Assembly (NCBI GenBank): GCA_007116645.1
Contig: SKIA01000078.1
Coordinates: 1-6,092 of the forward strand
From: Candidatus Woesearchaeota archaeon
GTDB taxonomy: Archaea; Nanobdellota; Nanobdellia; Woesearchaeales; SKIA01
DNA length: 6,092 nucleotides
Direction: 5' to 3'
Made by a program: the position numbers and the translations under genes. Below, piece by piece: positions 1 to 5,733 of the stretch; position 1 is the stretch's first letter, and each line of letters opens with the position of its first letter. A model generated the notes under the pieces. It was not told the origin of the DNA and did not search any database. It saw only the letters and a program-made list of their open reading frames with translations.

Positions 1-1
1 C

Positions 2-541
2 GTACACACCATTGGTGGACTGTTGTTTGAAACAACACAAGAAACAAACATCAGGGCAATCCTATCAGGACTTGGAATGCAAGAAGTGATGAACTGGCAC
101 CTTACCGCAGAAGGCGTTGAGCTTGCAAACCCCCTCACAGAACAATACACCGCATTGCGATCAAACCTGCTTGACGGAGCGCTGGATGTCTTAAAGAAAA
201 ACACCTCACAAATCTATCCGCAAAATATCTACGAGATCGGCGTAGTGTTCCGAGAAGAAAAAACTCAAGAAACACGCGTTGCAGAAGACAGGGCACTATG
301 CACAGTGCAGTGCTCAGAACGAGCAAGCTATACAACCATTCGCCAAGCACTCGAAGCAGTAGGAAATGCGCTCGGATGGCAACTCACATTTGAAGAGTAC
401 AGTGATGAGCGATTCATCAAAGGACGCTGCGCAAAAGTCTCAGGAGATGTCGAAGGCGTTATTGGAGAAATACATCCCGAACAGCTCATCAGTCGCGGAG
501 TGATGTTTCCGACAAGCGCGTTTGATGTGCGCTTGAAGTAG
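2..541 (+). CDS. pheT: Phenylalanyl-tRNA synthetase beta subunit, C-terminal part (5' end outside window)
   Basis: The protein attaches phenylalanine to tRNA-Phe in the cytoplasm as the beta subunit of the alpha2-beta2 enzyme. About 179 residues are visible, in a frame open from base 2. The segment beginning TIGGLLFETTQETNIR and continuing into LSGLGMQEVMNWHLT matches the start of the catalytic-like core domain of archaeal PheT. It is followed by the family's NPLTEQYTALRSNLLDGAL, IYEIGVVF and a closing GEIHPEQL...AFDVRLK block. The protein ends there, as archaeal/eukaryotic PheT does, without the anticodon-binding-like extension of bacterial PheT. The TTG at 23 is an in-frame leucine codon and not the real start, because the homology runs upstream to the window edge. 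The gene is convergent with the flippase gene, with 2 bases between stop codons and no T-rich terminator visible after it on this strand. The family is recognised from memory and I am confident in it. Confidence 0.93.
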   Translation, partial: VHTIGGLLFETTQETNIRAILSGLGMQEVMNWHLTAEGVELANPLTEQYTALRSNLLDGALDVLKKNTSQIYPQNIYEIGVVFREEKTQETRVAEDRALCTVQCSERASYTTIRQALEAVGNALGWQLTFEEYSDERFIKGRCAKVSGDVEGVIGEIHPEQLISRGVMFPTSAFDVRLK

Positions 542-543
542 AC

Positions 544-1833
544 TCATAAAAAGTAATCAAATTCTAGCACGTTTCGAGCAGTGAACACCGCGTACGCAAG
601 CACTACTGTCATGACGAGCATGACCACAATCATAACTTGAAGCAAGGTGTCATGGAATTGCGTGAGTAAAGCAAGAAGTGCTAAGAAAAACAAGGGCAGC
701 ATGAATGCGATTCTGTCCTGACGTACTGCTAACAAGTAGATTGCAAGCACTACAGTAATTGCCAAGCATCCCATTCCAAACACGTAAAATCCGAGGATTG
801 GGCCAATCGAATATTCTGGTCCGAAAAGGACGCGAAAGAAAATGCCTGAAAAAAAGAACGAGAGCAAGGTGAAAAAAGCAACAATAGGAACCACGACGCC
901 AAGAGCGTTCTTGAGGACAGGAACACTGTTCTTTCCGTCAGCGTGCAATTGAGTAATTTTAGGAAACATGACGCCCACAAAAACCATGCTCACTAAGAAA
1001 GGTACTTTTGCGATAAGACTTGCTGCAGCAAATACTCCTGCTTCTGCTGCGGGAAAAAAGTGTTTTACTAAAATGATATCAATGTTGAGCAAGAGTGCAA
1101 TAGACACCATGGTCATGACCACAGGAACTGCAAACCGACGGATCTCAGCGACGTTTGGTTGTACAGTTTTGAGTCGTTGCAACTGATAGATTCCCCGGTA
1201 ACAATACGCCAGCGCGACAAACGTTCCAAGAGCAAGGCCGAAAAGAGCTCCTCCAACGGAGAATCCGAGCACGACAAGAACGGTTGCAAGAACGAGGCGA
1301 ATGCTCGCTTCAATAAGCCGAAAGCGACCAAGAGCAGCAAAGTCTTCTAATCCTTTAAACGCTCCTTCAAAGACAGGAACGAGCATAGTAAACCAGAGCA
1401 CAAAGCCCATCATAACGGTTGCTCCAACACCTTCAATATGAAAAAACGAGCTAATCGGCTGTGCAAAGACAATGATCAGCATGAACGCAACAAACCCAGA
1501 GATAAACGCCCACTTCAGTGCCTTTGTAATAATATAATTGATTTGTTCGTACTGAAAGCGACTTTTGTGATAACTCACAAAGCGAATGATAATCAAGTGA
1601 ATACTTGTTAAACAAAATAATACCGTAAATAAAATAGCGACAAAAGTTCCGTACGCCGCATATTGTTCAGGACCTAACAGTCGCGCCATCACTAGGTGTA
1701 AGGCGAACATAAGCAGTGCTGCAAAAGCACTGTATCCGCCAAGGGTGACAAACTGTGTGAATACGTCATCACTGTGACCTCTACGCAACTTGCGCCTGAT
1801 GTCATAGACAACGCTTACGCGATCAGGGTCCAT
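544..1833 (-). CDS. Wzx/RfbX-like flippase (polysaccharide biosynthesis protein, COG2244, MOP superfamily)
   Basis: This is a 429-residue, very hydrophobic protein with roughly 12 predicted membrane segments from about residue 28 to 417 and a basic N-terminus (RRKLRRGH near 13-20). The motif ARLLGPEQYAAYG (about 50-62), directly after the first membrane segment, and NIDIILVKHFFPAAEAGVFAAAS (beginning about 250, in the seventh segment region) are hallmarks of the Wzx/RfbX/MurJ-type part of the MOP exporter superfamily. Members move lipid-linked sugars across the cytoplasmic membrane for surface glycan or glycoprotein assembly; the substrate here cannot be read from the sequence. Length is normal for the family. 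The gene starts 25 bases after the eL14 stop, with no Shine-Dalgarno before the ATG but an A/T-rich heptamer at the leaderless TATA position. No glycosyltransferase lies beside it in the window, so its pathway is unknown. It ends tail to tail with pheT. Confidence 0.87.
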   Translation of the reverse strand: MDPDRVSVVYDIRRKLRRGHSDDVFTQFVTLGGYSAFAALLMFALHLVMARLLGPEQYAAYGTFVAILFTVLFCLTSIHLIIIRFVSYHKSRFQYEQINYIITKALKWAFISGFVAFMLIIVFAQPISSFFHIEGVGATVMMGFVLWFTMLVPVFEGAFKGLEDFAALGRFRLIEASIRLVLATVLVVLGFSVGGALFGLALGTFVALAYCYRGIYQLQRLKTVQPNVAEIRRFAVPVVMTMVSIALLLNIDIILVKHFFPAAEAGVFAAASLIAKVPFLVSMVFVGVMFPKITQLHADGKNSVPVLKNALGVVVPIVAFFTLLSFFFSGIFFRVLFGPEYSIGPILGFYVFGMGCLAITVVLAIYLLAVRQDRIAFMLPLFFLALLALLTQFHDTLLQVMIVVMLVMTVVLAYAVFTARNVLEFDYFL

Positions 1834-1857
1834 GAAAAGTTATTAGGGAACTAAGAG

Positions 1858-1864
1858 TTTATTT
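1858..1864 (-). promoter_or_regulatory. Weak TATA-like element for the flippase gene
   Basis: The minus strand reads AAATAAA at -31 to -25 relative to the flippase ATG, overlapping the eL14 stop codon. The position matches the stronger boxes in front of secY, DUF106, the lipoprotein gene and eL34, and no Shine-Dalgarno lies before this ATG. The box itself is a poor match to TTTAWAWA, so read-through from eL14 is an equally fair explanation. Confidence 0.3.
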
Positions 1865-2134
1865 CTTAGTAGGTTTAGCATCAGCTTTTTTGCGCGTAGT
1901 GCGCTCTTCTACAGCGATACCAAACTCTTCGAGTGCTTTGACGACTTCTTCGTGCGAGGCTCCTTTCTTAATCTTTGCCACTTTGTTGAGTGGTTCAAGG
2001 TGGGTTTGGTTTACTGCTCTTCGGCGTGTTTGTCCGTCGATAAGTACTCGGCCGTCTTGTTCGTCAACGACTAAGCAGTAGCTTCCTGCGTCTCGTCCTG
2101 CAATCTTCATACAGAGTCTTCCTGTGTTATACAT
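1859..2134 (-). CDS. rpl14e: Large ribosomal subunit protein eL14
   Basis: A 91-residue basic protein of the archaeal/eukaryotic large subunit, shared with eukaryotic ribosomes and absent from bacteria. The N-terminal half is the SH3-like KOW barrel: TGRLCMKIAGRDAG (about 4-17), CLVVDEQDGRVLIDG (20-34), then the basic TRRRAVNQTHLEPL (36-49), which is the most diagnostic stretch. A helical segment follows (KKGASHEEVVKALEEFGI, about 56-73), and then a lysine-rich tail ending PTKK. The order of blocks and the length agree with archaeal eL14. The start is supported by a strong Shine-Dalgarno ending 8 bases before the ATG. It lies 45 bases downstream of eL34 with no TATA-like box between, so the two are probably one transcript. 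In many archaea cytidylate kinase sits between eL34 and eL14; it is absent here. Confidence 0.93.
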   Translation of the reverse strand: MYNTGRLCMKIAGRDAGSYCLVVDEQDGRVLIDGQTRRRAVNQTHLEPLNKVAKIKKGASHEEVVKALEEFGIAVEERTTRKKADAKPTKK

Positions 2135-2142
2135 ATTTGTTT

Positions 2143-2154
2143 CCTCTCCTCCTC
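2143..2154 (-). promoter_or_regulatory. Shine-Dalgarno sequence of eL14
   Basis: The minus strand reads GAGGAGGAGAGG, ending 8 bases before the eL14 ATG. It contains a full GGAGG core and a second AGAGG core. It fixes the start codon and marks eL14 as an internal gene of a transcript, unlike eL34 just upstream, which has none. Confidence 0.8.
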
Positions 2155-2179
2155 AGAATTCGTGTGGATGCGTCGCCGC

Positions 2180-2449
2180 TTATTCCAAGGAGAGTCTTGC
2201 TTGGTCTCGGAACAAGTTTTTCGTGCAGACGCTACAAAGCTGTCCACCAAAAGGACGTGAAGGTCTCTTTTGTGTTTTTGAAAGCTTATTGATTTCAGTT
2301 CGCGTTCCGCGAGCAGTTCCCAGAAGTGGTCTTCCACACGCACAGGTAGCTTTTGAAGGGCGTTTTTCTAAGTAACGCTCTTTTGTGCCTGTAGGTGTTC
2401 TGACAAAGACTTTTCGTCGTGAACCGGTCTTGTTTGCTCCGTGTACCAT
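2180..2449 (-). CDS. rpl34e: Large ribosomal subunit protein eL34
   Basis: An 89-residue basic zinc-ribbon protein of the archaeal/eukaryotic large subunit. The N-terminal VFVRTPTGTKERYLEKR (about 14-30), the first cysteine knuckle followed by GRPLLGTARGTR (36-50), and LSKTQKRPSRPFGGQLCSVC (56-75) line up block for block with archaeal eL34. Zinc would be held by Cys36 and Cys38 with Cys72 and Cys75. The first pair is spaced CxC (TCACGR), where the family usually has CxxC; the second pair is a normal CxxC. The codons TGT GCG TGT in an otherwise intact frame show this is a real one-residue difference in the given sequence. There is no Shine-Dalgarno, but there is a TATA-like box at -30 to -23, so the gene probably starts its own leaderless transcript, which then continues into eL14. 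Confidence 0.92.
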   Translation of the reverse strand: MVHGANKTGSRRKVFVRTPTGTKERYLEKRPSKATCACGRPLLGTARGTRTEINKLSKTQKRPSRPFGGQLCSVCTKNLFRDQARLSLE

Positions 2450-2471
2450 AGTAGAGGCGAATCACGAGGAG

Positions 2472-2479
2472 TTTTTAAA
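2472..2479 (-). promoter_or_regulatory. TATA box of eL34 (predicted leaderless promoter)
   Basis: The minus strand reads TTTAAAAA at -30 to -23 from the eL34 ATG. Archaeal TATA boxes are centred about 26 bases before the transcription start, which places the start at or one base before the ATG. The absence of a Shine-Dalgarno in the 22 bases between supports this. The box lies in the 79-base gap after the lipoprotein gene. Confidence 0.6.
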
Positions 2480-2528
2480 GGTGTTGGCCGAGAAATAATT
2501 ACTTTCTATATAGACTGTATTTTTTTCC

Positions 2529-2939
2529 TTAACGAACGATAACCGTGCGCTCCATCCAGTGGCCGCAGTCATCTGCTGAAAGACAACCGCACTTCCAGCC
2601 AACAAAAGATTCTACACACGAAAACGCGTGGACAGTATGTGAGCCCTCTTCTAAGAACAAAGTACGAGAACCGCGATTCATAAGCCACTCGCCAGAAGCA
2701 GAGTTGCCAGAAAGTGAGTGGACATCACCGTTCACCAAAATCATAGGATAGACGCGATCGCCAAGCACGTCAACACGGACAGGAAACACTCCGAGCGTGG
2801 GCTCACCAACAGTAGCTAAAACAAGAACCTGGCCTCCATCCTCAAAATGCGTGGGAGGAGCAATAGCATTGCCCGTTGGGCCTTGCGGAAGGCAAGCAAC
2901 CAAGAAAACCAATGCACAAACAAGTAATACTGCTCTCAT
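2529..2939 (-). CDS. Small predicted secreted lipoprotein, function unknown
   Basis: I do not recognise a named family for this 136-residue protein. Residues 1-15 form a short signal peptide (one Arg, then a hydrophobic run), ending in the lipobox-like LVAC with Cys16 as the likely lipidated residue. Next comes a Pro/Gly/Asn-rich linker with PTGNAI (about 21-26). The mature part (about 36-136) alternates short hydrophobic stretches typical of beta strands, including VFPVRVDVLGDRVYPMILVN and LFLEEGSHTVHAFSCV, the latter resembling the last strands of an Ig-like fold. Four further cysteines (108, 117, 119, 125; CGCLSADDC near the end) could form disulfides outside the cell or bind metal. It begins 41 bases after the DUF106 gene, has its own TATA-like box and no Shine-Dalgarno. 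Its place next to secY and the insertase may hint at an export-related role, but that is speculation. Confidence 0.72.
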   Translation of the reverse strand: MRAVLLVCALVFLVACLPQGPTGNAIAPPTHFEDGGQVLVLATVGEPTLGVFPVRVDVLGDRVYPMILVNGDVHSLSGNSASGEWLMNRGSRTLFLEEGSHTVHAFSCVESFVGWKCGCLSADDCGHWMERTVIVR

Positions 2940-2962
2940 AGTATGCGTAATGATGGCTTGCG

Positions 2963-2971
2963 AATAAAAAA
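2963..2971 (-). promoter_or_regulatory. TATA box of the lipoprotein gene (predicted leaderless promoter), possible terminator of DUF106
   Basis: The minus strand reads TTTTTTATT; its last eight bases sit at -31 to -24 from the lipoprotein ATG. No Shine-Dalgarno is present before that ATG. The six-T run also begins only 9 bases after the DUF106 stop codon, where an archaeal T-tract terminator would be expected, so one element may end one transcript and start the next. Confidence 0.55.
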
Positions 2972-2980
2972 CCTTTGTTC

Positions 2981-3721
2981 TCAGTGAACCTTCATGAGTT
3001 TACGCAGCCCAATAGAAAACACTATTGAGAACAAGATATACGTAAACAGCCATCCAGGATTGTAGCCAAACAAGCTCACATCGCCAAACGGAGTTGATTT
3101 TTGATACGCAACTTCTGTGCGTGTGAACGGAGAATTCTGTGATAACACAGTTGAATGTGGGCGCTCGTCAATGACGACGACATGCGATGCTCGCTCGCCA
3201 TCAGAAGATATATACACGACCGGATGCTCACCTGCAGGGCCAGACACGCGCCAAGAAACCTGACGCTCAACAGTCTCTTTAGTCAATTCGCCAACAACAG
3301 ATAAGTTTGTTTCAATAGTGATGCGGTCAGGAACGTCAAGATACGCTGTGACGAGGACTGGCTGCTCTGGAGCAACCATTTCAAGAGCAAATGCGTTGTT
3401 CATCCATAAAAAGATGAAGAGCAAAGGAATCATGGTGTACAAAGTAGGTTTAAGGGACTTACCCATATAGGTCATGTTCACCGACATGGCTTCTTTTTGG
3501 ATTTTAGCAAGCTTTTTAGGGTCGTCGCGATGTGAGCGCATCTCCTTTTGAAACTTCTTAGTCTTTTCTTTAAGACGCTTCATCTCTTTTTGATCAGTAG
3601 CGAAACGATAGACCACAGTAATCACTAGAGAAATCAGAAATGAAAGAATCAAGATAGCAAGCCATAACGGCATGTTCAGCGACCAACCAAGGATTGGATC
3701 AAGAATTGTCTCTAAAGCCAT
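2981..3721 (-). CDS. DUF106 membrane insertase (EMC3/TMCO1, Oxa1 superfamily) with enlarged ectodomain
   Basis: A 246-residue protein of the archaeal DUF106 family (COG1422), the archaeal relatives of EMC3, TMCO1 and Oxa1/YidC, which help insert membrane proteins. The first membrane segment spans about 18-38. It is followed by a charged cytoplasmic coiled coil (about 43-82, QKEMKRLKEKTKKFQKEM and on). The hallmark second segment is KPTLYTMIPLLFIFLWM (91-107), and the last segment is GWLFTYILFSIVFSIGLRKL (223-242). Between segments 2 and 3 lie about 105 residues (113-218) of strand-like sequence, including SWRVSGPAGEHPVVYISSDG (156-175). The best-known family members have only a short loop there, so this is an added outside domain, perhaps Ig-like. 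The gene follows secY by 41 bases, a placement common in archaea and fitting a role at the translocon. Its start has a TATA-like box at -30 to -23 and no Shine-Dalgarno. Confidence 0.88.
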   Translation of the reverse strand: MALETILDPILGWSLNMPLWLAILILSFLISLVITVVYRFATDQKEMKRLKEKTKKFQKEMRSHRDDPKKLAKIQKEAMSVNMTYMGKSLKPTLYTMIPLLFIFLWMNNAFALEMVAPEQPVLVTAYLDVPDRITIETNLSVVGELTKETVERQVSWRVSGPAGEHPVVYISSDGERASHVVVIDERPHSTVLSQNSPFTRTEVAYQKSTPFGDVSLFGYNPGWLFTYILFSIVFSIGLRKLMKVH

Positions 3722-3743
3722 ACGAGAAGAGAAACAGATGCGC

Positions 3744-3752
3744 TATAAAAAA
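3744..3752 (-). promoter_or_regulatory. TATA box of the DUF106 gene (predicted leaderless promoter), possible secY terminator
   Basis: The minus strand reads TTTTTTATA; the octamer TTTTTATA lies at -30 to -23 from the DUF106 ATG. The following 22 bases are pyrimidine-rich and hold no Shine-Dalgarno. The T run starts 10 bases after the secY stop and could also terminate secY transcription. Confidence 0.6.
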
Positions 3753-3762
3753 GGCGCGGTTA

Positions 3763-5244
3763 CTACTCTTTTCCAAAGAACTTACGCATCATCGGATTCA
3801 TTTCATACGCTTGTTCTTTAGCAATATCTTGGTACATACGGTACAAGATCATAACTGCCAAGAGCAATCCAATACCAGACGTGAGGGTTCCCGAGAGATC
3901 AGCAATTGCTGCGAGTAAACCAACCGCAATACCGCCCATGATAGTAAGAGGCATGACATATCGCTCTAAGAGGCGTTCCATGACGCGAGGATCCTTTCTA
4001 AAGCCAGGGACTTGCAGTCCAGAAGCCATAATGTTTTTTGCTTGAGAGCGCGCATCAAGGCCTGCAGTCTGAACCCAAAAGTATGAGAACAAGACAGAAC
4101 CGGCAACCATAAAGAGCGTGTAGACACCTGCAGCAGCCCACATCTGAGTTGTGACGCTGCCTGTAATAAATCCTTCAAGCATGTTAGGAGGAGTAATGTA
4201 TGCAATAAAACCAAATGAATCTTGGAATGCGACAGGCTGTCCTTGTTCACCAACGTGACCCAGCCAGCGACTCATAGTAATAACGACGTTCTGACCAAAC
4301 GTTGCAGTACCCTCACCAATGGCAAGAAGCGTTCTCTCAGCCCAGCCTTGCATGAGGCGAGCCCAGAGCTGCACGTTTGCTAAAAGCGCTGCAACCAAGA
4401 TAACAGGAATGTTAGATGTATAAAAGAAATTAAGCGGCCAACGGATACCATGGCCTCGTACGCGACCAAACGAAAGAGGAATCTCCACTTTCATTGCTTG
4501 CGTGAAAACAACAACGAGGAAAATAACGATAGTAGCAATAATTGCTGCTAAGATAACGCTCGCACCAACCATATCCCCTTGCGGAATAGCGCGTAAAGTC
4601 AAATCCCACACTGCACCAATATATCCTTCACCAGCAATCCCTTCAACAGAAGGACGCAATGGACTGAACGCACGAACAAACAGTTCTTTACCGACACCAG
4701 CAGCGATGAACAAACCCACACCCGAACCAAAACCCCACTTAGAGGTAACTTGGTCCATGAATAAGATTAGCATACCGCCGATGATTAATTGGAATACCAA
4801 CAGGAGCTGCATCACCTGGTAGTTAGCAACACCTTGAGGAGGTACAAGACCTCCCATGTAAACATAAATGAACGCTTCAAACACGACAAAAAATACTGCC
4901 ATGACCTGCTGGAGCGCTTGAAACTTCTTTTTACCAGCATCTGTGTGGGTGTCTATCTTCAAGATACCAGAACCATTAAGCAGCTGCAAAACGATACTTG
5001 CAGTAACTATCGGACCGATACCAAGCGAGATAAGCGAACCAAAAGATGCACCAAGAATAAGCTCTAACTGAGCAAATTCAAACTGGCTAGCAGGATCAAG
5101 ACCCCATAAAGGAATTACTCCAAGAATGAAAAACGATACAAGAACGCCAAGCGTCCAATACATCTTTTTCTTGAAACCAAGATTCTTCTCTTTAGGACGA
5201 ACAACCTCAGGAACATAACTTGCGAGCGTCTCAATCCAACCCAT
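3763..5244 (-). CDS. secY: Preprotein translocase pore subunit SecY (Sec61-alpha)
   Basis: The protein is the membrane channel through which proteins are exported or inserted, working with SecE and Sec61-beta and receiving ribosomes and SRP cargo. It has 493 residues and ten predicted membrane segments in the archaeal SecY order. The N-terminus (1-30, PEVVRPKEKNLGFKKKMYWT) is followed by segment 1. The plug and segment 2 are LGASFGSLISLGIGPIVTASIVLQLL (about 64-89). Segment 5 is KWGFGSGVGLFIAAGVG (169-185). The ribosome-binding loop between segments 6 and 7 carries MKVEIPLSFGRVRGHG (251-266) with Arg261 and Arg263. The second large cytoplasmic loop is DARSQAKNIMASGLQVPGFRKDP (397-419), and segment 10 is GIGLLLAVMILYRMYQDI (457-474). 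Length is at the upper end for archaea, with a long outside loop at about 300-355. It starts 33 bases after uL15, with a TATA-like box and no Shine-Dalgarno. Confidence 0.96.
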   Translation of the reverse strand: MGWIETLASYVPEVVRPKEKNLGFKKKMYWTLGVLVSFFILGVIPLWGLDPASQFEFAQLELILGASFGSLISLGIGPIVTASIVLQLLNGSGILKIDTHTDAGKKKFQALQQVMAVFFVVFEAFIYVYMGGLVPPQGVANYQVMQLLLVFQLIIGGMLILFMDQVTSKWGFGSGVGLFIAAGVGKELFVRAFSPLRPSVEGIAGEGYIGAVWDLTLRAIPQGDMVGASVILAAIIATIVIFLVVVFTQAMKVEIPLSFGRVRGHGIRWPLNFFYTSNIPVILVAALLANVQLWARLMQGWAERTLLAIGEGTATFGQNVVITMSRWLGHVGEQGQPVAFQDSFGFIAYITPPNMLEGFITGSVTTQMWAAAGVYTLFMVAGSVLFSYFWVQTAGLDARSQAKNIMASGLQVPGFRKDPRVMERLLERYVMPLTIMGGIAVGLLAAIADLSGTLTSGIGLLLAVMILYRMYQDIAKEQAYEMNPMMRKFFGKE

Positions 5245-5267
5245 AATCTACAAAGCGCAATAAGGAC

Positions 5268-5275
5268 TATAAAAA
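5268..5275 (-). promoter_or_regulatory. TATA box of secY (predicted leaderless promoter), possible uL15 terminator
   Basis: The minus strand reads TTTTTATA at -31 to -24 from the secY ATG, the same octamer as before the DUF106 gene and at nearly the same distance. There is no Shine-Dalgarno in the 23 bases between. The T run begins 2 bases after the uL15 stop codon, so the element may also end the ribosomal transcript. Confidence 0.6.
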
Positions 5276-5277
5276 GC

Positions 5278-5733
5278 TTAGTCCTCTAACGCCTCCTCAG
5301 ACACGGACACTGAACCGCCAGCAGCCTCAACTTTCTCGATAGCGCGAGCAGAAGCACTCTTTACAGTAACGTGTACTGCAGAAGTGATTTTACCTGAGCC
5401 AAGAAGCTTATCAACACCAATGTCTGATAAGTCAATTGTGAATGCTGAGCCTTTCTGAGTAGCTTTGCCCTGTTCAACAAGACGAGCAATCTCTCGATGA
5501 AGATCAGAGACGTTTGTAGCTACCACGACGTTGCGTGAGTGAGAGGTAAAGCCGTGCTTTCCCATTTCCCAGTCTTTCCAATAGGAAGGTTTTTGTGAGT
5601 CAGATCGTTTGCCTGAACCAGCGCGACCACGGCCACCACGACTACCAGCGCCTCGGCGCTTTTTCATAGCGCCTCCGCCGTGCGTTTTAGAACCGCGATA
5701 ATCGCGTACTTTTTTCTTCTTAGTAACAGTCAT
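5278..5733 (-). CDS. rpl15: Large ribosomal subunit protein uL15
   Basis: A 151-residue large-subunit protein of the archaeal type. The N-terminal third is the basic, glycine-rich extension that threads into 23S rRNA: KKKKVRDYRGSKTHGGG (5-21), then GAGSRGGRGRAGSGKR (28-43). KHGFTSH (59-65) matches the archaeal GKHGF block. The C-terminal globular domain carries the uL15 signature region, KLLGSGKITSAVHVTVKSAS followed by ARAIEKVEAAGG (109-140). Length and order are normal. The ATG overlaps the uL30 stop codon as ATGA and has a Shine-Dalgarno 8 bases upstream, so translation is probably coupled to uL30. secY follows after 33 bases but appears to have its own promoter. Confidence 0.95.
   Translation of the reverse strand: MTVTKKKKVRDYRGSKTHGGGAMKKRRGAGSRGGRGRAGSGKRSDSQKPSYWKDWEMGKHGFTSHSRNVVVATNVSDLHREIARLVEQGKATQKGSAFTIDLSDIGVDKLLGSGKITSAVHVTVKSASARAIEKVEAAGGSVSVSEEALED

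Noticed and set aside
23..25. TTG as the start codon of a short stand-alone gene at the left edge
   Set aside because: The PheT homology continues upstream in the same frame (TIGGL), so the TTG is an internal leucine and the gene is cut by the window edge.
2124..2375. Plus-strand 83-codon and minus-strand 78-codon open frames over eL34/eL14
   Set aside because: They overlap eL34, whose family blocks are clear, and start or end in the eL34-eL14 gap without supporting signals.
2505..2514. Palindrome TCTATATAGA in the gap before eL34 as a second promoter or operator
   Set aside because: It lies about 61 bases before the eL34 ATG and would give a leader without a Shine-Dalgarno. The box at 2472-2479 fits the shared spacing better, and a ten-base A/T palindrome can arise by chance.
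3741..3758. GCGC ... GCGC hairpin around the T run after secY, as an intrinsic terminator
   Set aside because: The stem is only four pairs and encloses the T run instead of preceding it, so it does not fit a bacterial-type terminator; the T run and TATA reading is simpler.
4502..5067. Two plus-strand open frames of 92-106 codons opposite secY
   Set aside because: They are antisense to a clear SecY gene, low in complexity and without a recognisable family or ribosome-binding site; they are shadows of the SecY codon pattern.
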